A DNA stretch of 64,000 bases from Gonocerus acuteangulatus (GCA_946811695.1 OX328125.1:41563153-41627152); one strand, 5' to 3'; positions 11,201 to 20,715 are shown, numbered from the stretch's first letter. Program-made: numbers and translations. Notes: generated by a model from the sequence alone, not told the origin.

Positions 11201-11791
11201 CACGTGAACAGGCTTAAGCGGGCTTTCGGCCCAGGAGACCCGGAAGTGAAGATGGAACCGCGAACCAACCAGGACACGCTGGGTAGAAGCGGGCCGGAGG
11301 AAATCGATGAACCACAGTGGATCTGGCCGGGACCCCGATATACAAGTGAGGACGAAGAAGAGGACGCCCACGAGGGCTGCCCGGTTGACGGAGGAGTTGC
11401 TGCGGAATGCTCTCACCCTGGGTGCCCGCTGGGAGGGTCGTTTCAGGTGTCTCCGAGAATCGGCCCCTCAAGTCTGGGAGGGACTTCGACAGGCGATTCT
11501 TCGACCTTATCTGCCCCCTTGGACTCCGAGGAAGATGTAGAGGAAGAGGAATCCGGGGACGAGGGAGATGAAACTGTCATCCGTCGAGACCTTGCCCCGC
11601 CAGAAGCAACCGCCAGGAAGGGAAGCAACGTAGAGAGCGAGGGGGCTGATGAGGTATCTTGGACGCTCGAGGATAGTGAGGATTCGCGGACCTCTAGCGA
11701 AGCGTCACCATGGGCGCCGCATCCGGGTACGGGGATCCCGAGGGAGCGTTCTCCATACGAGCTTAGAAGCCGGTCAGTCCCACCGAAGTAA
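8147..11791 (+). CDS. Pol polyprotein (RT, RNase H, integrase) of the Gypsy element
   Basis: A 1214-codon frame from the first ATG; it is open from at least 8129. Residue numbers below count from 8129. Reverse transcriptase has DLSSGYWQIP, FGLSGAPATFQ and the catalytic YLDD at about 357. RNase H starts near 507 (DASGVALGAVL). Integrase has an HHCC zinc domain near 693-737, then catalytic Asp (LDIVGPLP, about 762), Asp (LTDQGRNF, about 821) and Glu (GNGMVERLHRTL, about 857). A GPY/F-like module (PWTGPHEV) lies near 998. The C-terminal 180 residues are acidic and of low complexity (EDEEEDAHEG, EEDVEEEESGDEGDE), with no chromodomain seen. The frame is +1 relative to gag-protease, so expression needs +1 shifting or internal initiation. 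No stop interrupts it. Confidence 0.94.
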   Translation: MSDGSRRLSESRRRLPRGTVQVSVALGQGIDGQNGPESTYPVRTRRTLTLPPLSEKLFKGMVARGAEGQVLLVEPSYLDQPAVRIARVVSGCEKGTVWLKAINTSEEMVRVQKHQSVGVARQVSTEDIHTEVSDKLNANSRLTQEDISQKLQHLSQEERVPIGDVIWEYRDVFEEPSTEGCSLPVQHRIETGEAAPVAKRPYRVPFHERQIVKEKIEDMLEKGVIAPSDSPWSAPVVLVRKKLPDGEIKYRFCTDFRGLNAVTRADAYPLPLIQETLEQLGSSRYFSTLDLSSGYWQIPIAREHQEKTAFTTTEGHFEYKKMAFGLSGAPATFQRTMDRLLGRLKGRGCLVYLDDTVVYSEGLDGHIKLLQQLLGILRSANLKANWGKCNFAVSEVNYLGHIVTNEGVKPDPMKVEAVKSFPRPKNAGELRSFLGLANYYRRFVPDFAAKARPLTAMTSPRVQFAWGQPEQKAFEQLKDALSSEGVLTYPDFRDPFLLSTDASGVALGAVLSQVRNGRERPICYASRQLNTAETKYSATERELLAVVWATKLFRCYLLGRRFKLITDHAALKWMLNIKDSSARLTRWSLRLSEFDYEVEHKPGKKHQNADALSRRVAWVDAGKGGVTRSELKEAQESDPWCQGLVGKSKQIYKDAEGVLYRTNNCQDSESWKAIVPPKLRTRIIEACHSPPWAGHPGVERTASVVSSSYYWPGMKGEVRSFVERCQECAKRKTPAGLKVPLDKPFMATTPFEQISLDIVGPLPKTKKGNKFLLTMIDNFTRYAEAIPLREQTAEETAKAFVEHIVARHGVPQRVLTDQGRNFVAQLFKEVCRILGIKKLQTTAYHPEGNGMVERLHRTLTDSVAHFVRKDGRDWDKWVPYAVMAYRGIPHSSTGYSPNYLLFGRELEPPSGQAKPVVVVEGDCRRNPIKRLQEKLGQAYQQARERAEKAWAERTRYCNRNRRDRLFRVGDLVYLHVPAVKVGHCPKFHCPWTGPHEVTQVISRVNYRIQLSTGNVVVVHVNRLKRAFGPGDPEVKMEPRTNQDTLGRSGPEEIDEPQWIWPGPRYTSEDEEEDAHEGCPVDGGVAAECSHPGCPLGGSFQVSPRIGPSSLGGTSTGDSSTLSAPLDSEEDVEEEESGDEGDETVIRRDLAPPEATARKGSNVESEGADEVSWTLEDSEDSRTSSEASPWAPHPGTGIPRERSPYELRSRSVPPK

Positions 11792-11989
11792 ATGGACAAC
11801 GTGAGTAGGGGCGTGGGAGTAGAGGGTTCAGTCGGGTCATCGAAACTCCATGCCGTAGAACGGGGCTCTATTGAAGGGGATGGAAGGTTGGAAGGCCTGA
11901 CTACGGGCCTAGAGTCAGCGGTGGGAGGCCTTGTGGCTCCCTCAGAGCTACAGGGATTGTTGCTAGAAGTGTCAGCTGCCTTACCTTAG
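11792..11989 (+). CDS. Small in-frame ORF directly after pol stop
   Basis: A 65-codon frame whose ATG touches the pol stop (TAAATG at 11789-11794) and is in the same frame as pol. It could be reached by readthrough or by termination-reinitiation. The peptide is rich in Gly, Ser, Val, Leu and Glu and starts MDNVSRGVGVEG. No known domain, signal peptide or membrane segment is seen. It may simply be former pol sequence left behind by a new stop. Confidence 0.4.
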   Translation: MDNVSRGVGVEGSVGSSKLHAVERGSIEGDGRLEGLTTGLESAVGGLVAPSELQGLLLEVSAALP

Positions 11990-12164
11990 ATTAAGTTTTC
12001 TTGCAGGTGGTTCGCAGATGCTCGAATTCTGCTGGACAGCCTCGAGAGCCCGCTTGGCCGTGAGCCGGGGAGACCTTATAGCAGTGTTGGACCTCCTGTA
12101 GAATCCAGGGAGGCGAGACCTAAGGAAATTGCAGCCGCAGAGTTCTGACGGTGCTCCGCCGTGC

Positions 12165-12536
12165 ATGGAAAGCCTTTCTGGCGGCCACGTACCCGAGAAG
12201 ATCAAGAACTCCTACATGACACCCAGACCCCAGCCATGGAGGCCTACGATGGGCTACGAAAACACGGAAGTAACTTCACTACCAGCTCATGACGACGAAC
12301 AGGATGATGGAACCAGTTTGTACTCCCGGCGGTATGATCCCGGAGGGCCTACGATCCCCGAATCTCGTCACCGGTTTCGAGAAGAATCCAACTCATTCGG
12401 CGAGGGCGGTAGGCGCCGCCACCATGGACTAATAGCGGGAATTTGCTGGTGGCGACGTCACTCACGGACATCAAATCAGCGAAAGTGCCGAAGTGTCGGG
12501 CTAAGGTTGATATATGTGGGTATATTAATGCTGTAA
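12165..12536 (+). CDS. Hypothetical ORF between pol and the 3' LTR
   Basis: A 123-codon frame from ATG 12165 in the 3' untranslated part of the Gypsy element. It is rich in Arg, Ser, Pro and Gly, with a short hydrophobic end (LRLIYVGILML). It is too short and unlike known Env to call it one. It could be a non-coding 3' region that happens to be open. Confidence 0.3.
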   Translation: MESLSGGHVPEKIKNSYMTPRPQPWRPTMGYENTEVTSLPAHDDEQDDGTSLYSRRYDPGGPTIPESRHRFREESNSFGEGGRRRHHGLIAGICWWRRHSRTSNQRKCRSVGLRLIYVGILML

Positions 12537-12577
12537 GGTGGGTAAAGTGCCGGTTGGACATTATACGGCACTTTTCC

Positions 12578-12591
12578 AAATGGGGGGGTAA
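12578..12591 (+). promoter_or_regulatory. Polypurine tract before the 3' LTR
   Basis: AAATGGGGGGGTAA directly abuts the 3' LTR at 12592. The G7 run is where plus-strand DNA synthesis would be primed; the T residues make it an imperfect tract. Confidence 0.7.
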
Positions 12592-13024
12592 TGTAGTGTA
12601 ATGTAATGTAATGGAATGTGCTGTAATGTAATGTAATGGGTAGGAATACGCATCACTATGCGATCTAGCGGAGCTGCCTAGACCTGCCGGGTTCGATAGC
12701 CCCGTACCGCTGAGACAGCGGTTGTTCTGTGAGGACAGCAGTCTGGTGCGCGGGCTCTCGCCGAACAGTAGTGCCAGTATGGACTTTTGGATGGCGTACG
12801 CTGTAAGTAGAGACTTAATCTAGGGGGGTCTAAGGCAGCTCAGAACTATAGGGGGAGTTTATTTAGATAAGGGTAATTAATTTAATCTTTTAACTAGCTC
12901 TATGTTTGTTTCTGTAAATATTCTTTTGGTTGAATTACACGTGTTTAGTATGGTTATCCAATTATCCATCTTATATTTTTTTTTTGGTCTCCTTCCAACC
13001 TTCCCTCCCATGGTAAGTGTTACA
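12592..13024 (+). repeat. 3' LTR of the Gypsy element (433 bp)
   Basis: By eye it has the same length and sequence as 5818-6250. It is followed directly by CTAC, the same four bases that precede the 5' LTR. Confidence 0.97.
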
Positions 13025-13028
13025 CTAC

Positions 13029-14507
13029 TATTTCCTGAATATTAAAAACTATATATTTTCGGAAGAAACCATTTTATATATAAAAAGACACGTAATAAAA
13101 GGAAATTGCTTTTATGAGTCTTTCGAGACCCAGTAACTAAACACCAAGAGCCATGGAATTGCCAATGATTGCAGTTTGGCCAAAGTGAAAAATGGCCTAC
13201 ATTTCTTTGAAAATGAACAAAGTCAATCAGTGAATTTTTTACCAAAACCAAGAATCTGAAGCCTACAAACACACTAGATGCTTTTAACAAGAGATGCCAT
13301 AATTCAATCTACTACTTAGGAAGTAGTTAATGAGATGTTAGCCCTGTCACACATGTAGCGGTGCACCACAGGGGTAAACACCAGGGACTAGCAGAATGGG
13401 TTTACCTCAATAGGCGAGCCACCCACACACGCAGTGGTTCGTAGAGCTCATGACCTCAACAGGAGTAAGCCATGCTGTCGGTGTTGTCGCTTTAGTGTTA
13501 AGGATAAAAATCTGACAAGTAGAAGTGGCACACAGTGGGGACTAATGGCAAAAAAAAACAACAACAAAAAAAAAAACGAAAAAAATTATGAACGGATTAA
13601 CATAAAAACCTTAGTCCGGTCTCATTCGACTCCCACTGTATCGCGGGCCATTCAAATAGTTCCTTGGTATTCTGTGGATTAACAAAGTGTAGTTACCAAA
13701 TGGCTTAATCTTGGAGTTTTGGAAAGGAGAATGTCAGTGAAATTGGAAGAAGCATTCACGATGCGAACAGACATGCTCGAGATATGCCATGAATGTTAAC
13801 TAAGAGACTTGGTGAAGTTGTTGAATTGTACGAACCGACAATAGAGAGCTCTCATTTCGTACCACAATCAATGCCTATATGGCTCCTTCCATCAAATCGC
13901 TAACCTAATTTATGAATAGAACAACGCTAACACTTGGAACCATCTGGAAGCCTGCCATGGAATACTAAATCAGTCTATATTCGCCTTCTCCAAGGAGGTA
14001 CGATTTTAGCAATTCATAATATCGTGTTATTTAGATGATCCTCCAACTCTCCAGCGATCCCCCCTTACACCAGGCAACCTTAGTCAAAGTAAGGGAACAC
14101 AAGGGTGGATACCAGAAGCTCACGTTTAGGAGGTGACGGGAACGGTTGAAGAGCCTACGAGTGCGATGTTGAATGATTACATCTCGAAGGAGGTTTACCT
14201 ACCAAGATAACTTGGATGGTTTCGCACATCAAACAACGGAATTGGGTTCTTATCAAGATAAAAGACAGATTTCAGATAATATCAAAACACAAAACATTCA
14301 TGAGGGATTCTGTACGGTCTCTCTTGGCTATCCCATTTATCTATTTTTATCCCGAAAATAATATAAATAAATCACCCGAATATATTTAAAACTATTCTAA
14401 TTTATATTTGCCTTGACATAGTAATGTCTTGCTCGCTTTTTTCTCGCTGATAAATATGATCATAATAATTCAAAAATCTAAGGGGTTAGGTCCGCCAGTA
14501 AATATAC
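13029..14507. other. Intron sequence right of the Gypsy element, no gene recognised
   Basis: Several short A-rich runs (13549-13586) and only short chance frames are present. Nothing was matched to a known family. Confidence 0.45.
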
Positions 14508-14723
14508 TGTTGTCATACCTGTCGGTGGAGACCGTCGTCACTGGCATCTGTGCGAGTACTGTGGGCGAGCGCTTTCGACGTAAATATGTCATTATCAAGC
14601 CACTGTTGAGTTAGTACTAACTCAACAGTGGCTTGATAATGACATATTTACGTCGAAAGCGCTCGCCCACAGTACTCGCACAGATGCCAGTGACGACGGT
14701 CTCCACCGACAGGTATGACAACA
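14508..14723. repeat. Perfect 216-bp palindrome, no spacer
   Basis: Bases 14508-14615 are the exact reverse complement of 14616-14723, with the centre at TTAGT|ACTAA. The arm is moderately GC-rich (GACCGTCGTCACTGG, GGGCGAGCGCTTTCGACG). Outside the arms the similarity ends at once. It could be a foldback transposon remnant, a replication-born inverted duplication, or an assembly or library artefact. Confidence 0.93.
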
Positions 14724-14824
14724 ATTCAAAAATGTTATTAATTTTGATGTATTAATTATATGTTCATAGGATTTATAATTAGTATGTAACTGTATGAATA
14801 TGTATTTTCATTTTATATCTGTAC

Positions 14825-16446
14825 TAGCTGAATACCCGTGCTTCACCACGGCCGATAAGTATTTTTTATATTGAGTTAAATAAGATATGATAAAAATTAA
14901 CGCTACTACATAATTTTGTACATTTTATTATACCACGTCATACTATATGTTATTCATCAATTGATAAGTAATTAATGCATAATGTTTCTTGACGTTGGGG
15001 CGCTCCGGGCCAGTGTGACGAAAGAGCTTATTATTGCACGGACTTTAAAGTTACCCAGGAAACACCATGTGGAGGTAACCGTGCTTGTTTCCGTTGGAGA
15101 GAAAAAAAAAATACAACAACCGCTTTATACGTGTAGTATCCAGAAAGGATGGCGTACGTAGTTAATTAAAATCCCACGCTGGAGGGTTACTCCAACGTGG
15201 AAAACATGAAAAAACCCGCTTAAAAAGTTAGGTAAACAGAGACAAATACACGTTGCAAAGCATAAAACTAACAAATTTGAAGTTTTAAGCACTTATCTCT
15301 TCGATTGACATCGCCCCACCGCCCGGGACAACTGTACCCGGCTGTCCCTCCCATGTGGCGGCCCCGCCCACCGAACATTACAACAGAATCTTATTGTAGA
15401 GAATTTAGAGTTCCCAACCATTTTCGAGATATTTTAAAACGTATACTGAGATCCGAAAACTTTGTATCACCATTCATACAATTTTTTTCCATATACTTCG
15501 TTTCTGAATACCCAAACAGAAAATTAGTTTTGAAAAGTATTTCTATTAATTTTTCTGGTAAATGGCTACAGAACTCGCTTAAAAAATGGTTTCATTCGTT
15601 TTCCTATGTTAAGGAATCTTTCGCACAAATTTCGCTCCAAAACCATGTTCCAGTAAACGGAATCAACTGGTTAATGAACTTGATCTTTTAAATGAGAAGA
15701 AAGATTTTTGTACCAAATGTTTTGTATCAAAATTGGACTGTTTATGAGCCGATGAGGAACTTCTTAATAATTCAACCCCCCCTAAAAGTACTTAAACATT
15801 TGAATATCAAAAAAACCTTTCTTAGCGAGTGTTTACATTCTAAACGTATTGTCCGTGCAAAATTACAAATTTTTGTGTAAAGTGGTTCGGGATATTATTA
15901 CCTCGGATGGGACATCACCAGAGCGTAAACTCTATGAGGGACAAAATCACATTTTATTTATAGTAATTCAAGGACTGCCATCATAGTGGAAATTAACCTC
16001 AATTATTTATTTATTTAAATTTTAACGTCCATTTATTATTAACTACGATAACCTCAATTAAAAATAAGTCTATGAAAAAAGTTTAAAGTTTGAGTTGGTT
16101 AGAACATGCAAGCCTAGGCAGCAAGCGTTGCTAGGACGATATAGAATAGTTGTTACCGTACATTATCTAGTCTATGAAATAGATAATATACGGTAACAGC
16201 TGTTCTATATCGTCCTAGCAACGCTTGCTGCCTAGGCTTGCATGTTCTAACCAACTCAAACTTTAAACCCCTCTAAAAATACTTAAAAATTCGAATATCA
16301 AAAAATCCTTTCTTAGTGAGTGCCTACGTTATATAGGGAGTGTCCATGCAAAATTTCAAAATTTTCTGTCGAGTGGTTTGGGCTGGGCGATGATAGGTCA
16401 GTGAGTGAGTCAGTGAGTGAGTGGTATTTGACAAATATATAGTAGA
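14825..16446 (+). repeat. Composite dispersed repeat with GCTGAATACCCGTGCTTC head
   Basis: It starts near AGCTGAATACCCGTGCTTCACC, a motif seen at transposon ends in many arthropod genomes. It includes an R1-like middle part (about 15240-15890, with GAACTTGATCTTTTAAAT and TTTTTGTACCAAATG) and ends near the GTCAGTGAGTGAGTC repeat and an ATATATAGTA run (16405-16446). A stretch around 15780-15890 recurs at 16268-16380 on either side of the hairpin. A SINE S2 tail (TTTAAATTTTAACGTCCATT) sits at 16005-16045. Limits are approximate. Confidence 0.5.
16081..16268. repeat. Long hairpin, 89-bp arms with 10-base loop
   Basis: Arms 16081-16169 and 16180-16268 are reverse complements except at three positions near the loop; the loop is GTCTATGAAA. 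Two of the three differences would still pair as G-U in RNA transcribed from this strand. Confidence 0.92.
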
Positions 16447-17210
16447 TTTGGGTGATTCGCCTTTGATGCGGGGTGATCACAAATAAATTAAAAAATATAT
16501 ATATTATATTTCATATGTGACGACCCTTCCTACTTCCTCCCATCTCCAGCCAAATACCAGAAGACTTTTATCTTTTTTACCGCCATTATTGATAATGTAC
16601 CGGCAACCAGAAACTCGCGTACAGCTGGTGGTTGGAAAACGCTGATTTGAAAGAAAAACGAGATGGAAAATTGAATTATTAATAAAAATTAAAGTCATTA
16701 TGGAATATCAGTATTGTGTACATCAAGGCTTCCAAATTGCCGGGAGTTTCCTCATTATAGAGAACAAGAAGGTCTAATCTATGAGGTGGGATAACCGTGT
16801 AGTTGCCGAAGCGTACAACAAATCGACGGAAGGGAAGTTAGGCAGTCTATCAAGTTCCTGTTAGGGAACTGTCCAAAGTTTCAGTTCACTCTATCTGAAA
16901 TCATTACAGGCAGCGCTAGGTACCGAACTTCACCCATCCTGAATTAATTCTTCCCTTCCTTGAACATAAAGATTCGAAGATGACATTTTGAGAAGAAATG
17001 AAAATAAATTCCATTCCGAACGTTTTGGATTGAATTTCAAGCCTTTTTCAGGGCTTTGAGGAGAGAAAGACTATTTGACTATTTATTGATCTGCTTGCAA
17101 AGCGATTCGTTCTATGAAATTTTTACATATATATCCTGGACTTTAGCTGTGTAGCATATTCTTTTGCCCGTCCCAGTTCTCTTAAAATGTTATACCCTTT
17201 ACACAATATA

Positions 17211-17757
17211 TCAGGCTGTACCGTATGAAATGTCAGTTTTGGACTTGCCGATTTTCTTCAAATGTACTGAAACTGTCGTGGCTCCTACTCAGAGCTCTTT
17301 GGCATATTCCCTAGTGCTTTTTGAGGGACAAGCTTCAACCCTTTCTTTCAGGTGGTCATTGTCAAGCTTGGTTTCTGGCCTGCCTCGCTCCTCGTTGTCA
17401 AGGTCAAAATTTCCACTTCGAAACCTGCTAAACCACCGGTAAACAGTTCGTTCATTGACCGTTTCCTCCCCGAACGCCGTGTTAATGTTCATACACGCCT
17501 CAGCAGCGCTATGACCGAGCTTAAATTCATAACGAAAAATAATACGGATTTAATAATTTAAGTCATAATTTAAGTTTTATTTTTTTCTCAGAGGATCGTT
17601 CTTACAACACAGTACGCAAGTTACTGATTAAATAATAGGAATAAAAGAGATTTAATTCTATATGAATAACAATGATGTTTGTAAATAATGAAATAAAAAA
17701 AGGGAAAGGATTAAATCGCAAAGTAAACAAACTGACATTTCATACGGTACAGCCTGA
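17211..17757 (-). mobile_element. Internally deleted mariner element with 29-bp perfect ITRs
   Basis: The inverted ends 17211-17239 and 17729-17757 are perfect over 29 bp (TCAGGCTGTACCGTATGAAA...). TA lies directly outside both ends (17209-17210, 17758-17759), as expected for Tc1/mariner. At 547 bp it keeps only the N-terminal part of a transposase on the minus strand. It is inserted inside a LINE relic whose frame resumes after it. Confidence 0.93.
17240..17534 (-). pseudogene. Mariner transposase N-terminal fragment
   Basis: The minus strand reads YEFKLGHSAAEACMNINTAF and then VNERTVYRWFSRFRSG, LDNEERGRPETKLDND and STREYAKEL. These are the paired helix-turn-helix DNA-binding domain of mariner transposases of the SETMAR/Hsmar1-like kind. 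A TGA follows AKEL, then TTVSVHLKKIGKSK in the same frame. The catalytic DDD domain is absent, deleted up to the ITR. Confidence 0.9.
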
Positions 17758-18129
17758 TAGGTCTTCTTCTTGAAACAGGAGCTTTTAGATCTCGTCCGAT
17801 AAGCAGTATTTATTTAGAAGCGGGTGAACCTTCACTAGAATTAAGGAGAAAGAGGCTTTGCTTGAATTATATCACAAAATGCAAAGTTTTTTAACCAGGC
17901 TAGCACCAATAATAACCCGAACTACGATATATACATGCTACAGAGCACTTATTGTAAGATACAGCGAATATGTTCTAATATTAGTACAAAGAACTACACA
18001 GCACACACTCGCACAGCCTCTGTATACAGAGGAAAAGAAGAACAGATCCGTTCGGACACAGTGATGTGGCGATCACTTCGTCCTCCCCTCTTAGATGAAG
18101 GCTTAAAATTCAACCCGAAATAAATAATC

Positions 18130-18773
18130 ATTACCAATAAATAATCATTTTTACATCAAAATGTAGTATGATTAACCATTATGACCGACACAGAAGAATC
18201 TCCACCTTGAAGAGGACATGTTTTCCATTAAACTCGATTACTGTTTTAGACTGTTCGTATATATTCTTAAATATTTATAAAATGGTTAAGAATTTCTTCA
18301 CATAAAGAACAGCTAAATTTCGATGGGACCAAGTCGGAGAAAGCCTTGCTTGAAGGTTCGTAAGTGCTGATTTAATTCCAGCGAAGGCGAAATATGAAGA
18401 GTTTCTATTATAATATTTGCAAATCATCCTATCTCAAACTTTTTTTTTTAATGAAGTACGAGCAACAACACACCTCAAATGATAGGTAATTTGGAATAGC
18501 ATCGATAAAATAGACAGCAACAAAAAAAAAATACCCGCATTTTGTCAATAACTCAGTTATAATGGACGCACCCCTTCAAATCACAAACTTTTCAGGAATA
18601 TGTTTCAAAAATATCCATCAGCTCCGTCGTGCCCCCCTGTTGTGGACGTCTATATTTTATGGAAAATGTTAATATTTGTTAAATATGTCAGTGCTGTATC
18701 TATATGCTGGCTACCTTCACAAAGTAAATGAGTCAAGTCATATTGAATGTCCAAGTTAATCCGTAACCGGCAG
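18130..18773. other. AT-rich intron between LINE relics
   Basis: No recognised element is present. A T9 run and an A10 run occur (about 18441, 18520). Confidence 0.4.
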
Positions 18774-19010
18774 TCAATAATTCATGTTAACCAGTAGGAC
18801 TTGTGTTACAATGTGTAAATTTGGGGTTCTCGGTCTTTGGGTTATACGTTTATGGCCGATTCTTAGCCTCGTAAGGACTACTTCATCTCGGCGTGAGTTC
18901 CTATACGATGATGACCAGGCAGTAATAGTGCGTTTAATAGTTCTTAGTTTATTGTCAGTCACAATATGCCAGTAGTTGTCTAGTATTATTTTGCTATTTA
19001 GTCTAGTAAC
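18774..19010 (-). pseudogene. I-type LINE ORF2 C-terminal fragment
   Basis: The minus strand gives TDNKLRTIKRTITAW and RRDEVVLTRLRIGHKRITQ. These match NDNKLQQIKQTVVEW and RREEVVLTRLRIGHSLLTH in the LINE at 45987-49355. The piece is the linker after RNase H; the terminal zinc-binding cluster is not preserved. It lies opposite in orientation to the relic at 17090-18123, so it is a separate or inverted copy. Confidence 0.82.
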
Positions 19011-19242
19011 GCCATTGTGAAATAGATCAAACGGTGGGTATGTCTATTCATCTCCCACAAATGTATATCTGTCAGCAGTCGTGTTTTAACCGACATCTTT
19101 ATTACAGTGCAGCCAAGATAGTGGTATATGTTAGTAAGTCATGGACATTATCTTTTATGTCAGTGCATATGGGGTGGAGTGAACTCAGGGTCAGTGTAAA
19201 TACATTTGACCGAATTTTCTTTAGTGCAAGAAGGATATCATA

Positions 19243-19615
19243 CAGGGTCTACTGCACGAAAAAGTCAAGAAAATGTCACGAAATTGAAAATAGGGCACGA
19301 AAAAGTCATGAATTTTGAAACCAAATCACGAAATTTCAGTTTTTACCGGAGTGTAACGTAATCCTAGTACTTCGGGGCATTCGTAATTGTCGCCGTTTTG
19401 TTTGCATTTACAAATTAATTATTCATTTTTTAAATTTATGCAGACTTTAATATTGAAATACTGTACACAGGACCAATTTTAAGCAAATGGTTAAGGCTTT
19501 TTCATTTTGATTGAAATTATTTCCTTTTTAAAGAGCATGAAATTTGCCTTTCAAATCATTAAAATGTCACGAAAAAGTCCCGAAATTGGCTTTCACAAAA
19601 CTAGTAGACACCCTG
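19243..19615. mobile_element. Small hAT-like non-autonomous element
   Basis: Ends CAGGGTCTACTGCACG (19243) and, reversed, CAGGGTGTCTACTAG (ending 19615) form imperfect inverted termini. Subterminal motif CACGAAAAAGTC repeats near 19256, 19297 and 19568, like transposase-binding repeats of hAT elements. It has no coding capacity. No clear 8-bp target duplication is visible, so the superfamily assignment is tentative. Confidence 0.6.
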
Positions 19616-20037
19616 TCTTATAATTCTGCTCCTAATATATATAGGTTAACTCACATAGCCACATTTATTTGGAAGGAGTTCAAAAAAGAGCAAAAAGTAC
19701 TGATAAATTTGAAGTACTGAACAACGGAGAGGCCCTTTATCTAAATGGTTTCTGTATCGTTGGTTCTTAAGAAATCCGATAAGTCACGACAACACAGACC
19801 TAGAAGGAGAGAACATTCGTGCGAAGGATTGGCTGAGAAGGAGTCATTCACCCGTTCACTAGGAGATCCTTATCTCCTCAATGATGTAATCTGCTTTACG
19901 TGAATGAACCTCTGATTTGTTTCTCCTTTCGGCGTTTGGCCTACATTTGATATCCCAGTTTAGAGGCCAGAAGTATCGCTGTCATAACTCAAACGCTTTC
20001 TATTTGCGCACACTCAGAAACTATACAAAATTTTAGC

Positions 20038-20450
20038 CCTTTCTGAAGGAATGTAGCAATTGAGGTGCACTCATGAAAGACCTACTAGATACCGAAAATG
20101 AGTCCCGTTAAAATTTATATATACGTATATATCTGTGTATATGTGTGTGTGTCTGTTAACACAATACCAGCCAAAGCAAACGATTGAACGAGTTCGTTAC
20201 CACCTAAATCGGTCTATCTTGTGAGAGGGTTTATTGAAGATCCAAATTACTAATTTACACAGGTAATATTTCTTACATGTCAACGAAACTTTGTAAACAT
20301 TGTAGGTATGTTAAGAGAAAGATGTCCTGCTAAAATAAACTAAATCGCTCCTTCTGAAAGAGAGGTTACTCAGGAACCAAATTACTAATTTTGTTTGCAC
20401 GTGCTTATTAATGCAGCTCCTGGATGACGGACTTTTTTTTACCAGGCTTT
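20038..20450 (+). repeat. Dispersed repeat family R2, diverged copy
   Basis: It shares with 38385-39460 the sequence CTGAAGGAA...AGCAATTGAGG, CCGAAAATGA..CCCGTTAAAATTTATATAT, a TA/TG microsatellite, AGCAAACGATTGAACGAGTTCGTTA and the end TGCAGCTCCTGGATGACGGAC. Only traces of two array units are present, without the long G-runs. Confidence 0.7.
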
Positions 20451-20566
20451 ATGCACGTTTCAGGAATTCTGAGCCTATTCTCAAAATAGGCTCATGCTAT
20501 ACAAATGAAACATATGTTTAACTTCACAAGTGGCCATAGATAAACCATAAGAAAAAAATTCTTCTT

Positions 20567-20715
20567 AGATTCATAAGCGGGAGGTGGTGGGTTCGATCCC
20601 CACTGCCGGCAGGAATTTTCTCATCCCACGGCTCGTTGGGAAAATTCCTCGCTGCACCCTGGATGTCGGCGCTAATGGCCTAGATGTTGAAGCGCCGTAC
20701 AAAAAAAAAATAAAT
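20567..20715 (+). repeat. tRNA-derived SINE, family S1, 5'-truncated
   Basis: GATTCATAAGCGGGAGGTGG and the B box GGTTCGATCCCC match the copy at 42951-43083. A longer body follows (GGCGCTAATGGCCTAGATG, GAAGCGCCGTAC) and then a 10-base A tail. The A box is missing. Confidence 0.78.

Larger units (their letters stand above)
5818..13024 (+). mobile_element. Complete Ty3/Gypsy-type LTR retrotransposon, 7207 bp
   Basis: The element has TG...CA 433-bp LTRs at both ends and a 4-bp target duplication CTAC (5814-5817 and 13025-13028). Inside are a tRNA-Leu-like primer site, a gag-protease frame, a pol frame in the order RT, RNase H, integrase, and a purine-rich tract before the 3' LTR. Integrase after RNase H is the Ty3/Gypsy order. 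The two LTRs appear identical when read base against base, and both main frames are open, so the insertion is recent and may be autonomous. The coding interior is clearly more GC-rich than the flanking intron. It lies antisense to CaMKII. No envelope gene with signal peptide and membrane anchor is apparent. I did not assign a clade. Confidence 0.96.
17090..18123 (+). pseudogene. I-type LINE ORF2 relic, split by a mariner insertion
   Basis: Two blocks on the plus strand translate to the post-RT part of the same LINE type as the copy at 45713-49891. The left block (to 17210) gives CVAYSFARPSSLKMLYPLHNI, against CVAYSSARDSALKMLDPIHNT in the intact copy. The right block (from 17758) continues with GLLLETGAFRSRPISSIYLE, against GLRLATGAFRSSPISSIYVE. 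The break falls exactly at the TA-flanked mariner. Beyond about 17880 stop codons and shifts accumulate. Confidence 0.85.

Noticed and set aside
11792..12536. Envelope gene of an errantivirus-like element
   Set aside because: No signal peptide, cleavage site or membrane anchor; frames are short and separate.
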